DNA of 11,275 bases from Alphaproteobacteria bacterium (lineage in GTDB: Bacteria > Pseudomonadota > Alphaproteobacteria > CAAHEQ01 > UBA3637), in contig JAFYBU010000021.1 in NCBI GenBank assembly GCA_017540065.1, forward strand, positions 1 to 11,275, given 5' to 3'. Made by a program: the position numbers and the translations under genes. Shown here piece by piece: positions 1-6,782 of the stretch (position 1 is the stretch's first letter; every line of letters starts with the position of its first letter). The notes under the pieces are model-generated. The model was not told where the DNA came from and did no database searches. It worked only from the letters and a program-made list of their open reading frames with translations.

Positions 1-584
1 ATCGTTGGTTAGTTCCGGAATTCATCAGGACAAGTGTTATTAATTTGTTCGTTACATTAAAACAACCGGCCTACTTCTTAAACGCCCTGTTACAAGGAAA
101 CATAAAGGATGCTTTCTATGTTTTGGAAAGAACGGGCGTCAACTTAACTTTCGGATGTTTGGGCTTGTTTGATGTGGCCAGTGAAATGAACATCCCCGCA
201 CCGGATAATGATTTCGGTCAAACGTTGGCTAAATGGGGATGGCGCAACGAAGGTCCGTTTTTGATGTTACCTTTAATCGGACCATCCAACCCGCGTGATG
301 CCATCGGGTATGGGGTGGATGCCTTTACAAACCCGTTGGATTGGCGTTTAAGCAAGGAACCTATTTTGGTTTACGGAATGACAGCCACCGAAGGATTTGT
401 TAAACGTGAAAAGGCATTAGAATTGTTGGATAATTTGGAAAGATCATCCACTGATTATTATGCAGCAATGCGCACAATGTATCGTCAAAACCGGCAAAAG
501 AAAATTAACAAAGTTTTGCCCGAAGATAAACAAGCCGCCAGCAGTTATGAATTTGACTTTGAAATTGAAGAGGAGGACGAATGA
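1..584 (+). CDS. mlaA: MlaA (VacJ) outer-membrane lipid-asymmetry protein, 5' end outside the window
   Basis: MlaA sits in the outer membrane and removes phospholipids misplaced in the outer leaflet, passing them to periplasmic MlaC. The frame is open from base 3, so the lipoprotein signal and N-terminus lie upstream of the window; the in-frame TTG at 45 is not a real start. Recognisable family features in order are an NLF.TLKQPAYFLNALLQGN segment, a glycine-rich GCLGLFDVA stretch, DFGQTLAKWGW, GPFLMLPLIGPSNPRDAIGYGVD and the following NPLDW. The C-terminus is a charged tail ending EEEDE. The stop overlaps the start of mlaC (ATGA), so the two are probably translationally coupled, matching their partnership in retrograde phospholipid transport. 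The inner-membrane MlaFED genes are not in view. The family call is firm; only the missing N-terminus limits it. Confidence 0.93.
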   Translation, partial: RWLVPEFIRTSVINLFVTLKQPAYFLNALLQGNIKDAFYVLERTGVNLTFGCLGLFDVASEMNIPAPDNDFGQTLAKWGWRNEGPFLMLPLIGPSNPRDAIGYGVDAFTNPLDWRLSKEPILVYGMTATEGFVKREKALELLDNLERSSTDYYAAMRTMYRQNRQKKINKVLPEDKQAASSYEFDFEIEEEDE

Positions 585-1183
585 AAAAAATTATTTTAAC
601 CTTGATATGTGCTTTATGGGCTGTTCCCGCTTTGTGTGCGGATCCTGCCATAGAATTTATGGATAAATTGGCCAAAGAAATCATTGAGGAAGGTATTTTG
701 TCGGCCAAAACAACAACCGAACGTGAAGCCTTTTTCAGTGAAAAATTCACAACCAATTTGGATTTGAAAAACATTTCTCAAATGGTGTTGGGTATTTATT
801 GGAAAAAAGCTTCCGATCAGGAAAAGAACGATTTTATCAAGGCCTTTACCGATTTGACCACAAAGACATGGACAGACAGATTCGGGTTATACCAGGGGCA
901 AGATATCGTGTTCCAAGGAACACGTAATGCGCCGCAAAAAAATCAAATTTATGTGGACAGTAAAATCAATGATAATCCCCCCATTGAAGTCATTTGGCGG
1001 TTGCGTCAAAAAGACGGAAGCTATAAAATTGTGGATATTGTGGTAGAAGATGTGTCCATGGTGATGAGCTATCGCAACGAATACACTGCCTTTTTGCAAC
1101 AACATCAAGGATCTATTCAGGCTTTGATAGATGAATTGAATACCAAGGCAAAAAACTTTAAATACTCAGAAACAAAAAAATAA
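581..1183 (+). CDS. mlaC: MlaC (Ttg2D) periplasmic phospholipid-binding protein
   Basis: MlaC is the soluble periplasmic shuttle that carries phospholipid between MlaA in the outer membrane and the MlaFEDB ABC complex in the inner membrane. The 200-residue product has a type I signal peptide (MKKIILTLICALWAVPALCA, cleavage near residue 20). The mature part follows the Ttg2D/MlaC pattern: helices with KNISQMVLGIYWKKAS and NDFIKAFTDLTTKTW (about residues 62-95), then beta strands with the motif YKIVDIVVEDVSMVMSYRNEY (about 148-168) and a C-terminal helix. Length is typical for the family. The start is fixed by a strong AGGAGG at 571-576, four bases before the ATG, inside the end of mlaA. It is the second gene of the visible mla operon, with the lipoprotein gene 18 bases downstream. 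Confidence 0.93.
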   Translation: MKKIILTLICALWAVPALCADPAIEFMDKLAKEIIEEGILSAKTTTEREAFFSEKFTTNLDLKNISQMVLGIYWKKASDQEKNDFIKAFTDLTTKTWTDRFGLYQGQDIVFQGTRNAPQKNQIYVDSKINDNPPIEVIWRLRQKDGSYKIVDIVVEDVSMVMSYRNEYTAFLQQHQGSIQALIDELNTKAKNFKYSETKK

Positions 1184-1201
1184 TATAACGAAAGGAAAAG
1201 C

Positions 1202-1486
1202 ATGTTAAAAAGAACAACAATTTTAGCAACATTATTATTAATAGCAGGGTGTGCTTCACAAACAGCCAACACCTCTAACACGGCATTGAACGTTTGTTTG
1301 ACGGCCAAAGCAAATGCCGCCATTCAAGACGGATCTGCTTTTACAACACCCGTTAAAACATTGGCTCAAAACATTTCAACAGCCTGTTTGAAACAATTGG
1401 CTTTGGAAAAAACAGGCCTTTCCGAAGAAGCGATTACAGCCACTGTTAATGTGTTGAATGCGTTAAAGGCCGCTAAATCCGAATAA
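1202..1486 (+). CDS. Small lipoprotein of unknown function
   Basis: This 94-residue protein carries a clear lipoprotein signal: basic MLKR, a hydrophobic stretch, and the lipobox LIAGC with the lipidated Cys17. The rest is a short Thr/Ala-rich, helix-forming chain (LNVCLTAKANAAIQDG and AITATVNVLNALKAAK) with two further cysteines, C32 and C63, that might form a disulfide in the periplasm. I do not recognise the family. A purine-rich AAAGGAAAAG directly before the ATG acts as ribosome binding site. It lies 18 bases after mlaC on the same strand, so it is probably co-transcribed with mlaA-mlaC; whether it takes part in lipid transport is only inference from position. Confidence 0.8.
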   Translation: MLKRTTILATLLLIAGCASQTANTSNTALNVCLTAKANAAIQDGSAFTTPVKTLAQNISTACLKQLALEKTGLSEEAITATVNVLNALKAAKSE

Positions 1487-1510
1487 AAAATAATCTTTAA
1501 CGATTATATT

Positions 1511-1535
1511 CCCAAATATCCGAGGGTGTTTTGGG
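1511..1535 (+). other. Hairpin between the mla operon and the next promoter, possible weak terminator
   Basis: CCCAAA (1511-1516) pairs with TTTGGG (1530-1535), and two C-G pairs at the top of the loop (1520-1521 with 1525-1526) could extend the fold. It lies 24 bases after the lipoprotein stop and 10 bases before the -35 box of the next promoter. No T-run follows, so it is not a classic intrinsic terminator. It could mark the mla transcript end or be a binding site near the promoter. Confidence 0.3.
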
Positions 1536-1545
1536 GTAAACAAAC

Positions 1546-1574
1546 TTGACAAAAAAGTCTTTTTTTGTTATAAT
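1546..1574 (+). promoter_or_regulatory. Perfect sigma70-type promoter (TTGACA-N17-TATAAT)
   Basis: The -35 box TTGACA is at 1546-1551 and the -10 box TATAAT at 1569-1574, separated by exactly 17 bases, so both hexamers and the spacing match consensus. Transcription should start near 1581, giving a leader of about 22 bases with a good ribosome binding site (AAGGAG, 1591-1596) before the ATG at 1603. It drives the three-gene plus-strand set ending at 3444. An in-frame TTG at 1546 lies inside the -35 box and is therefore not a translation start. Confidence 0.85.
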
Positions 1575-1602
1575 GCCTTTTGTTTTCCGGAAGGAGTTAT
1601 TG

Positions 1603-1995
1603 ATGACGAATGAAGAATTAGCCGAACATTGGAAAGTTTCACCGAATGATGCCAAAAACATTTCCAATATCATTAATTATCTGTATTCCGTTGAGCTCAC
1701 TTCAAAACATAAAATTCCTTCAGATGTATGGCAAGTCGTATTGCGTGCAAATGATGGCAAAAATAATTATATCTCAATGGAATAAGGGACTGATTTTTAT
1801 GATAAAAATCAAGCCATTATTTTGGGAACACATTGGGCTCGAAAAATAAAAATACCTTTCGGACAAGCAAAGTTGATGGGCGTTCCAGAAGATGCATTTT
1901 TGGCCATAAATCCGATAAACGGTTACCATCAAGCTATTGAACAACAATGTGATTTGATAAGAAGAACAGTTCATCCAAATCGTCAACACGACTGA
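1603..1995 (+). pseudogene. Unrecognised small gene split by an in-frame TAA stop
   Basis: From the ATG at 1603 (ribosome binding site AAGGAG six bases upstream, consensus promoter before that) the frame runs 60 codons to a TAA at 1783-1785. It then continues open in the same frame for 69 more codons to a TGA at 1995. Both halves look like normal protein: the first has MTNEELAEHWKVSPNDAKNI and SDVWQVVLRANDG, the second has QAIILGTHWARKIKIPFGQ and LMGVPEDAFLAINPINGYH. The second half has no start codon with a ribosome binding site. The simplest reading is one gene of about 129 residues broken by a nonsense mutation; a 60-residue real protein, stop readthrough or a sequencing error are alternatives. 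I do not recognise either half. The following gene starts 15 bases after the final TGA. Confidence 0.6.
1791..1811. repeat. Perfect 9-bp inverted repeat with a 3-base loop
   Basis: TGATTTTTA at 1791-1799 is the exact reverse complement of TAAAAATCA at 1803-1811, with TGA as loop. It begins five bases after the in-frame TAA at 1783-1785. The stem is almost all A-T, so it is weak as RNA, and no T-run follows, so it is not an intrinsic terminator. It could be an operator-type palindrome, a footprint of a sequence change, or a stem placed just after a stop codon. Confidence 0.7.
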
Positions 1996-2010
1996 TTAAA
2001 GGAGGTCTTT

Positions 2011-2634
2011 ATGACACAAACGACACTGCAAAACCGTTTTGATATTCTGCCCCCCATTATGAAGTGGCAATTCGGAAGTCAAGTTGAAAAAAAATGTCAG
2101 GAAAAAGAATTTGCGAGCAAGGAAGATTTAAACAATTTAATGACAGATGTGGAAACCGCCGCGACTATTATGAAACACTTGTTAATGTCGGAAAATGCAT
2201 CTGCCACTTCCATGCACCGGTACTTGAAACATTTTGACAGACCGGCCAATATGAAAAAACCGGTTGGTATTTTAACTGATGCTTTGGAAAAAGGGGATGA
2301 AATGATTTTCAGATTTTGTTATCTGGCCAAACAAAACGGATTTTCCTTGGCTGACAACAATTTATCCCATCCCGGATTGATCTGTAATGATGAAGAATTT
2401 GAAAAATGGCTTCTTTTAATGACGGCACCCGCCTTGAAAAAGTTTAATCCGGAAAATATGCAGTACATGAAACCATATTTGGAATGGATCGAAACACCCG
2501 GCGGAAAAAATTTCCAAAATCGCCGAACAAATTATACTCAAGCGCTTCAATGGTATAAGATGGATTTTGATCCGATTGCGCACAATTCTTTTCAAAAAGT
2601 TCCTTCTGTTCACACTTTACAAAGGGATTCATAA
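2011..2634 (+). CDS. Hypothetical soluble protein, 207 residues
   Basis: I do not recognise this protein. It has no signal peptide or membrane segment and appears mostly alpha-helical and charged, so it is probably cytoplasmic. Seen in the sequence are a helical N-terminal part to about residue 110, containing the motif KGDEMIFRFCYL (94-105), a middle part with EFEKWLLLM, and a C-terminal part with PYLEWIETPGG and YTQALQWYKMDFDP. The start is set by a strong AAGGAGG (1999-2005), five bases before the ATG. It lies 15 bases after the split gene and its stop codon is directly followed by the ATG of the next gene (no spacer), so it belongs to the operon led by the promoter at 1546. The next gene carries a related KG.E...R.CYL motif, hinting that the two are distant paralogs. 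Confidence 0.8.
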   Translation: MTQTTLQNRFDILPPIMKWQFGSQVEKKCQEKEFASKEDLNNLMTDVETAATIMKHLLMSENASATSMHRYLKHFDRPANMKKPVGILTDALEKGDEMIFRFCYLAKQNGFSLADNNLSHPGLICNDEEFEKWLLLMTAPALKKFNPENMQYMKPYLEWIETPGGKNFQNRRTNYTQALQWYKMDFDPIAHNSFQKVPSVHTLQRDS

Positions 2635-3444
2635 ATGACAAAACCGTTCAATCCGTTAATGCAGTTTGTTTTGGCCGAAGAATTAACGGCTCATCCGGAA
2701 AAGGACAAAGGAGCAGAAGAAAAGGCTTCTGTTTTAGGTCAAGAGCTTTTAGAAACATTATGGAAACAGGAAAGAAAGCCCGACACTTTTTGGGAAAAAG
2801 TAAAAACGGCACTGTCAGATGATGTGGGGCTTCCCCAAACATTATTCAATCGTATCGTTGATTTTCAAACGCAACAAAAACTTGATAAAAAAGAAATGAA
2901 TCAGGTGATGTTTTATGCCACACGTTCTTTCAGAAAAGGAACAGAAATATTGGCGCGCGGTTGTTATTTGTTTCATCACAATCCACAGGCATTTCAAAAA
3001 TATGCAACTTCAGAAGCAGATTTTGCAGAAGATATTCACCAAACCACTGTTAATGAAGAAAACATTTTTATGCCAAATCTGACAATCAACCCCGTTGATG
3101 CGACAGCAACCGAAGATAAAACAGATCGGTTACCTTTACATTGTTTTGCCCCTGTCAAATATGGTTTCCACCCCAGCTTTATGACACCGGCAAAGGAAGT
3201 TGAAAAACACAAAGGGCTTTTTTCAGAACCTTTTTTAGACGGTTTTGACACGAATCCTTATCGTTTTGAACCGTTGAAAAAATTATTGACCGGCGATTTG
3301 CCCGAATCAAACTATCCCGCTCAACATCACATTGCCGTGGTTATTGCCGTCAATGCGTTTAACGGATATTTGAACCGCGAACCAGTTAAAATTTGTGCAC
3401 ACAAAGGTAATTCCGTTTCTCCTGACAAGCAAAACAAACGTTAA
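2635..3444 (+). CDS. Hypothetical soluble protein, 269 residues
   Basis: I do not recognise this protein. No signal peptide or transmembrane segment is visible. The N-terminal half (to about residue 120) is helical and contains KGTEILARGCYL (101-112), similar to KGDEMIFRFCYL in the preceding protein. A less regular middle section (about 125-180) is rich in Thr, Asp and Pro. The C-terminal part includes LHCFAPVKYGFHPSFMTP and a hydrophobic HHIAVVIAVNAFNGYL stretch (about 233-248), then a basic tail ending KQNKR. The ATG follows the upstream TAA with no gap, so translation is probably coupled; no separate ribosome binding site is obvious apart from AAAGGGA at the end of the upstream gene. Its stop overlaps the stop of the convergent DUF3841-like gene within the tetranucleotide TTAA (3441-3444), and no terminator separates them. 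Confidence 0.8.
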   Translation: MTKPFNPLMQFVLAEELTAHPEKDKGAEEKASVLGQELLETLWKQERKPDTFWEKVKTALSDDVGLPQTLFNRIVDFQTQQKLDKKEMNQVMFYATRSFRKGTEILARGCYLFHHNPQAFQKYATSEADFAEDIHQTTVNEENIFMPNLTINPVDATATEDKTDRLPLHCFAPVKYGFHPSFMTPAKEVEKHKGLFSEPFLDGFDTNPYRFEPLKKLLTGDLPESNYPAQHHIAVVIAVNAFNGYLNREPVKICAHKGNSVSPDKQNKR

Positions 3445-4115
3445 CGAATAAATTTCAAATATCTTTTTTTCCAATCCGGTCGCGTACCGTCTGCCCGCAA
3501 AGGATTCATTGAATTATATAAATAGCGGGGATTATCACACAGCTCTGCTTTTTCTACTTCTTCCCATTTGATGTTCCAAACACACGCTTGATGCACATTG
3601 GATTTCAAATTAAAAATGCGGGGCCAGGTTGCTTGAATTTCAGGAAATAACTGTTTCACCTTGGACCGTATTTTTTCCTTTCTGGCCGCCCCTTTTAATT
3701 CATCCAACGCAACACCCAAATTTTTCATTTCCTTCAAAAATAAAGCATATTCTTTTTGGGTACGCGGAACAATCTGACCGCTTAAAATAAAACTGTAAGC
3801 CATATAATCAGAACGGAACACTTCTTTATCCGGTTTTAAAAACGTGATTTTAACTTTCGGTTCTTGTTTGCGGTGCAATAAATTTTTTCGTTTTCGTGGT
3901 GCAACAAAGCCACCACATTTTGCCCAGGCCCATAAAGGATATTTTTCATCTGCCGAAGGGGGGATTTTTTGTTTCATTTTTTGCACCATAAAACCATAAG
4001 GAATTCCATATTTTTTCAAGTCAATCAGGTCAACCGTTTTTGGGGGAACTTTCAAAATTCCTTTTTCTTTTAATTCATTAAACACCTTCAATGATTGAAA
4101 AGTGACAAGTTTCAT
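3441..4115 (-). CDS. DUF3841-like protein
   Basis: The 224-residue product resembles the DUF3841 family, whose function is unknown. Family-like features are the N-terminal MKLVTFQSLKVFNELKEKGI, the YGFMVQKMKQKIP...KYPLWAWAKCGG block (about residues 40-69), in which WAW and the preceding tyrosine stand out, and VKITFLKPDKEVFRSDYMAYSFIL (about 88-111). A C-terminal segment carries VWNIKWEEVEKAEL. No signal peptide or membrane segment is present, so it is probably cytoplasmic. Its ATG overlaps the stop of the amidase gene (ATGA, 4112-4115) and a GAGG ribosome binding site lies in the amidase 3' end, so it is the second gene of that operon. The match is recalled from family patterns, not searched. 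The region around residues 70-90, rich in Lys and Arg, is more basic than I would expect. Confidence 0.72.
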   Translation of the reverse strand: MKLVTFQSLKVFNELKEKGILKVPPKTVDLIDLKKYGIPYGFMVQKMKQKIPPSADEKYPLWAWAKCGGFVAPRKRKNLLHRKQEPKVKITFLKPDKEVFRSDYMAYSFILSGQIVPRTQKEYALFLKEMKNLGVALDELKGAARKEKIRSKVKQLFPEIQATWPRIFNLKSNVHQACVWNIKWEEVEKAELCDNPRYLYNSMNPLRADGTRPDWKKRYLKFIR

Positions 4116-4990
4116 TTTTTCCTCGCTTTTTTATATTGGTATGCCACCGCACGCAATACTTTTATAAAATCCGGATCCGTTAGATAAGTCCCGTCATTCG
4201 GCGGATAAATAGCCGGCGTTACAGATAAAAATTTTTCCCGTTCGGCAGGGGAAAGTGATGCCGCTTTTTGCCGTGCCTGGAACATGGCTTCCCCCCGTTC
4301 GGCTATTTTATCATCATAAGGAACAACTTCCGGCATAAAACGTTGTCGGAAAGCCCACGATGAGGCCTCTAATGCCCGTCCTTTCACAGAATACCCGATT
4401 GTTGAAAGCAATTCGGATACCGTTAAGTTTGACATTTTGTTCGTATCTTTTGAATCATACCAAAGGCCTATTCCTTCGTCCGCCAATTGTTTCCACGGAA
4501 ATCCGCGTCCGGGATCCATTTTAGCTTCCGGTGCAATATCGCTGTGCGCCACAATGTTTTCGGGACGAATATGATACCGTTTAATGATGGATTTTACCAA
4601 CTTTTTCAAGATATTTATTTGTTTTTGGGGGTAATCCGTTTGGCCAAATTGAGGATGGGCCAATTCAATTCCTATTGAAGTCCAATTAAGCCCTGTATCC
4701 CCTGCCCAAAAACTGGGACCCGCATGCCATGCCACATTTTTTTCGGGAACCAACCGATGAACTTTTCCGTTAGCTTCAATCAAATAATGAACGGACAGCC
4801 CATATTGAGATAAAATATTCAACATTTCTTTCGGTGAATTTTCAAAAGAATGAATCACCAAATGTTTGACAGGTTTTTCACGTTTTCCAGAAGCATACGA
4901 CATCATTTTAACTGGTTCTTTTTCCCCAAGAGCAATAATTTCCCACGCGATAATAAAAAGGATTCCCAATAATAAAATCTTTTTAATCAT
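4112..4990 (-). CDS. N-acetylmuramoyl-L-alanine amidase (Amidase_2/AmpD type), membrane-anchored or exported
   Basis: The enzyme cleaves the amide bond between N-acetylmuramic acid and L-alanine of peptidoglycan, using zinc. The Amidase_2 core spans about residues 40-170: zinc ligands H47 (in HLVIHS), H149 (IVAHSDIAPEAKMDPG) and D159, plus the conserved VHYLIEANGKVHRLVPE, VAWHAG (87-91 region) and SIGIELAHP with E109. K157 occupies the usual catalytic lysine position. Residues 1-22 form a hydrophobic N-terminal segment (MIKKILLLGILFIIAWEII) that is either a signal peptide or an anchor, so it acts in the periplasm. About 120 residues follow the core, beginning with a helical part (LTVSELLSTIGYSVKG) like the C-terminal region seen in AmiD-type enzymes and ending with a basic KKARKK. 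A GGGA-type site precedes the ATG. The gene is translationally coupled to the DUF3841-like gene. Confidence 0.92.
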   Translation of the reverse strand: MIKKILLLGILFIIAWEIIALGEKEPVKMMSYASGKREKPVKHLVIHSFENSPKEMLNILSQYGLSVHYLIEANGKVHRLVPEKNVAWHAGPSFWAGDTGLNWTSIGIELAHPQFGQTDYPQKQINILKKLVKSIIKRYHIRPENIVAHSDIAPEAKMDPGRGFPWKQLADEGIGLWYDSKDTNKMSNLTVSELLSTIGYSVKGRALEASSWAFRQRFMPEVVPYDDKIAERGEAMFQARQKAASLSPAEREKFLSVTPAIYPPNDGTYLTDPDFIKVLRAVAYQYKKARKK

Positions 4991-5008
4991 TTTTTCCCTT
5001 TTTGATTT

Positions 5009-5037
5009 ATTTTAAGAAAATGTTCGGGTGAAATCAA
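5009..5037 (-). promoter_or_regulatory. Probable promoter of the amidase operon
   Basis: On the minus strand, TTGATT (5037-5032) and TAAAAT (5014-5009) are separated by 17 bases. They match consensus at four and five of six positions. Transcription would start near 5002, about 12 bases before the amidase ATG at 4990. Confidence 0.5.
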
Positions 5038-5045
5038 GAAAAAAG

Positions 5046-5074
5046 TTGCATTTACCTTTTGAATACGATACTCT
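5046..5074 (+). promoter_or_regulatory. Weak candidate promoter of malQ
   Basis: TTGCAT (5046-5051) and TACTCT (5069-5074) are 17 bases apart. The -10 box is poor, so this is only the best candidate in the short divergent region between the amidase operon and malQ. It would give a leader of about 10 bases, ending in GGGAGA (5081-5086) before the ATG at 5091. Confidence 0.28.
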
Positions 5075-5090
5075 GAAAAAGGGAGAAAAT

Positions 5091-6653
5091 ATGGGGAATA
5101 TCAAAGAAATCATTTCTTTTTGGAAAAGTCTGGATCCTTTGATTCATGAAGCTTATCGTGTTTTAGGCAAAGAAGTAACTATGGGGATGCCGGGGCCGTG
5201 TATGCCCGCCATCAGTGAAACCGAAAACGTCGGGATCGGTTCTCCATACGGAAAAGGAGCCGAACGAATTTGGGGATTTTGGGGAACTGCCGTTCATAAA
5301 ATCCAATTGGGACCGGGTGGCCGAACTAATGGAATCACGGGCCATTCCCCCTATATGTCCGATTTGGCAGATAATCCTTTTTTTATTCCCCCTGAAAGTT
5401 TGGTCCAACGCGGTTTGGTGCGTGCAAAAACATTAGAAAAAATTTATGCTACCCCAAAAAAATCAGACTACATTAATTTTGATCAGGTAGAAAGTGATTT
5501 TCATACCCTGTTGGAAGAAGCACGTCAGGCGAAAAAATCTCGCTTACCGCTTCCCGTTTTCAGTACACATTTGGCAGAAGAATATGCCGAACATTGTTTA
5601 TTTTCTTACATTGGTGATTTGCAAGTTTTAATTCCTGCGGAAATTCAAGAAAAATACCCCGATTTGTTTTTAAAAGAAATGGCTTTGGGGGCGCCGCCTG
5701 ATGATTTTTCGAATGAACCGCAACGATGGGGATTCCCCGTATTCAAGCCGGAGTTTTTATTCAATAAAGACGGGTCTTTGGGACCGGCGGGAAAAATATG
5801 GAAAGAATTGTTGGAAAACGCCATGCGACGCGCAAAAGGAGGCTTGCGTATAGACCATTTTATCGCTTTTATAAATCCTTATTTATTATCCGACAATCCG
5901 AAAATTAAACCGGGGCGTTTATATTCTTCACCAAAGCATCCCCTGTTGAAAAAGTATTATAAAAAAAGATTGGCGGATTTTGCAGCAGTCACAGAAAAAA
6001 TTTTATTACCCGCCGCAAAAAAATATGGTATGCGTGCGGAAGAATTGTATTTGGAAGATATCGGTATCCGTCCGCCGGAAATGGATAAAATATTAAATAA
6101 ATTCGGTTTGAATCGTATGTTGGTTACGCAGTTTGTGAACATTCACGACAAGAATCATCTTTACCACTTAATGCAGGCAAAACCTCAAGATGTCGCTGCA
6201 TTGGATACGCATGATACGCCGTCCATTCAAGAATTTTTCGGTCAAATGAATGACGCCATGCGTTATGCGCATGCAACAAACATGGCGGAGCATTTACGTT
6301 TTAATTATAACGATTCCTTAAAGTCCACAGAACAATTGATTCGTATGAAATGGGGCGAATTGATGTTGTGTCCCGCCAAACGCGTCCAGGCCTTTTTTAC
6401 CAGTTGGACGGGACAAATGGGGCGCTACAATATTCCAAATACCTTAAACGCTTGGCATTTAAGGTGCGTCCCGAATTTTGAAGAATTGTATTTCAGAAAT
6501 TTGGCAAAAGGATGTGCCTATAATCCTTTGGATGCCACGGCGCTTGCCATCTTTGCCAAGGGAGATGACTTCTATAATGCCCACCGTGATTTAGTGGACA
6601 AATTACGAAAAAATGAAGAAATTTTGTTTAATCTGATACGTTCCGGTATATAA
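5091..6653 (+). CDS. malQ: 4-alpha-glucanotransferase (GH77, amylomaltase)
   Basis: GH77 enzymes transfer alpha-1,4-glucan segments between maltooligosaccharides in the cytoplasm, in maltodextrin or glycogen metabolism. The 520-residue product has the family landmarks: GIGSPYGKGAERIWGFWG, then QLGPGGRT...GHSPYMSDLADNPFFI near the N-terminus (the QLLPLGPTG and SPY motifs of the family), nucleophile D255 in LRIDHF, acid/base E322 in LYLEDIG, and D375 in DTHDTPS, which corresponds to the usual THDN block. I chose ATG 5091, preceded by GGGAGA, over an in-frame GTG at 5028 that would add a lysine-rich, non-conserved leader without a good ribosome binding site. The sequence is divergent: GMPGPCMP precedes the core and THDT replaces THDN. 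No other glycogen or maltose genes are adjacent. It converges on the small RNA gene downstream, whose T-run ends at this gene's stop codon. Confidence 0.9.
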   Translation: MGNIKEIISFWKSLDPLIHEAYRVLGKEVTMGMPGPCMPAISETENVGIGSPYGKGAERIWGFWGTAVHKIQLGPGGRTNGITGHSPYMSDLADNPFFIPPESLVQRGLVRAKTLEKIYATPKKSDYINFDQVESDFHTLLEEARQAKKSRLPLPVFSTHLAEEYAEHCLFSYIGDLQVLIPAEIQEKYPDLFLKEMALGAPPDDFSNEPQRWGFPVFKPEFLFNKDGSLGPAGKIWKELLENAMRRAKGGLRIDHFIAFINPYLLSDNPKIKPGRLYSSPKHPLLKKYYKKRLADFAAVTEKILLPAAKKYGMRAEELYLEDIGIRPPEMDKILNKFGLNRMLVTQFVNIHDKNHLYHLMQAKPQDVAALDTHDTPSIQEFFGQMNDAMRYAHATNMAEHLRFNYNDSLKSTEQLIRMKWGELMLCPAKRVQAFFTSWTGQMGRYNIPNTLNAWHLRCVPNFEELYFRNLAKGCAYNPLDATALAIFAKGDDFYNAHRDLVDKLRKNEEILFNLIRSGI

Positions 6654-6739
6654 AAAAGGGGACAGAAGAAAGAGGGGGAGAAATCCTTTCTTGCAGTATG
6701 TGTTGAGGAGTATTACACTGGCAAGTCCTTCTGCTGTCC
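6652..6739 (-). ncRNA. Candidate small RNA of about 88 nt, unrecognised family
   Basis: On the minus strand a perfect consensus promoter (6775-6747) points to a start at G6739, seven bases after the -10 box. The predicted RNA begins GGACAG and its end pairs back to the start: GGACAG (6739-6734) with CTGTCC (6665-6660). Next come CC and six T (6657-6652), as at an intrinsic terminator. Inside are a hairpin with CTTGC/GCAAG and GTGT/ACAC arms (positions 6725-6690) whose 11-base loop holds CTCCTC, and a second AAGAAAG/CTTTCTT hairpin (6692-6666) whose loop is C-rich. No start codon with a ribosome binding site is seen. It does not show the conserved core of 4.5S SRP RNA, tRNA or tmRNA. It ends on the malQ stop codon and starts 44 bases beyond the corA-like stop. 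The stem may also stop malQ transcription from the other side. Confidence 0.68.
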
Positions 6740-6746
6740 GGCGCGT

Positions 6747-6775
6747 ATTATATTCTTTTTTCTATTTTTTGTCAA
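6747..6775 (-). promoter_or_regulatory. Perfect sigma70-type promoter of the small RNA
   Basis: On the minus strand TTGACA (6775-6770) and TATAAT (6752-6747) are exactly 17 bases apart with an A-rich spacer. Since no open reading frame follows, and a stem closed by a T-run does, it most likely drives the small RNA. It sits in the 43-base gap just after the transporter stop codon. Confidence 0.85.
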
Positions 6776-6782
6776 GCATTTC

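Noticed and set aside
45..584. TTG at 45 as the start of mlaA
   Set aside because: The frame is open to the window edge and the codons before it (RWLVPEFIRTSVIN) fit the protein, so the gene is simply truncated by the window.
1546..1602. A longer N-terminus from TTG 1546 for the small split gene
   Set aside because: That TTG is part of the -35 box; the ATG at 1603 has a proper ribosome binding site downstream of the promoter.
6652..6739. tRNA, SRP RNA or tmRNA in the malQ-corA gap
   Set aside because: No T-arm or CCA-type acceptor, no GGAAGCAGCC-like SRP core and no tag frame on either strand.
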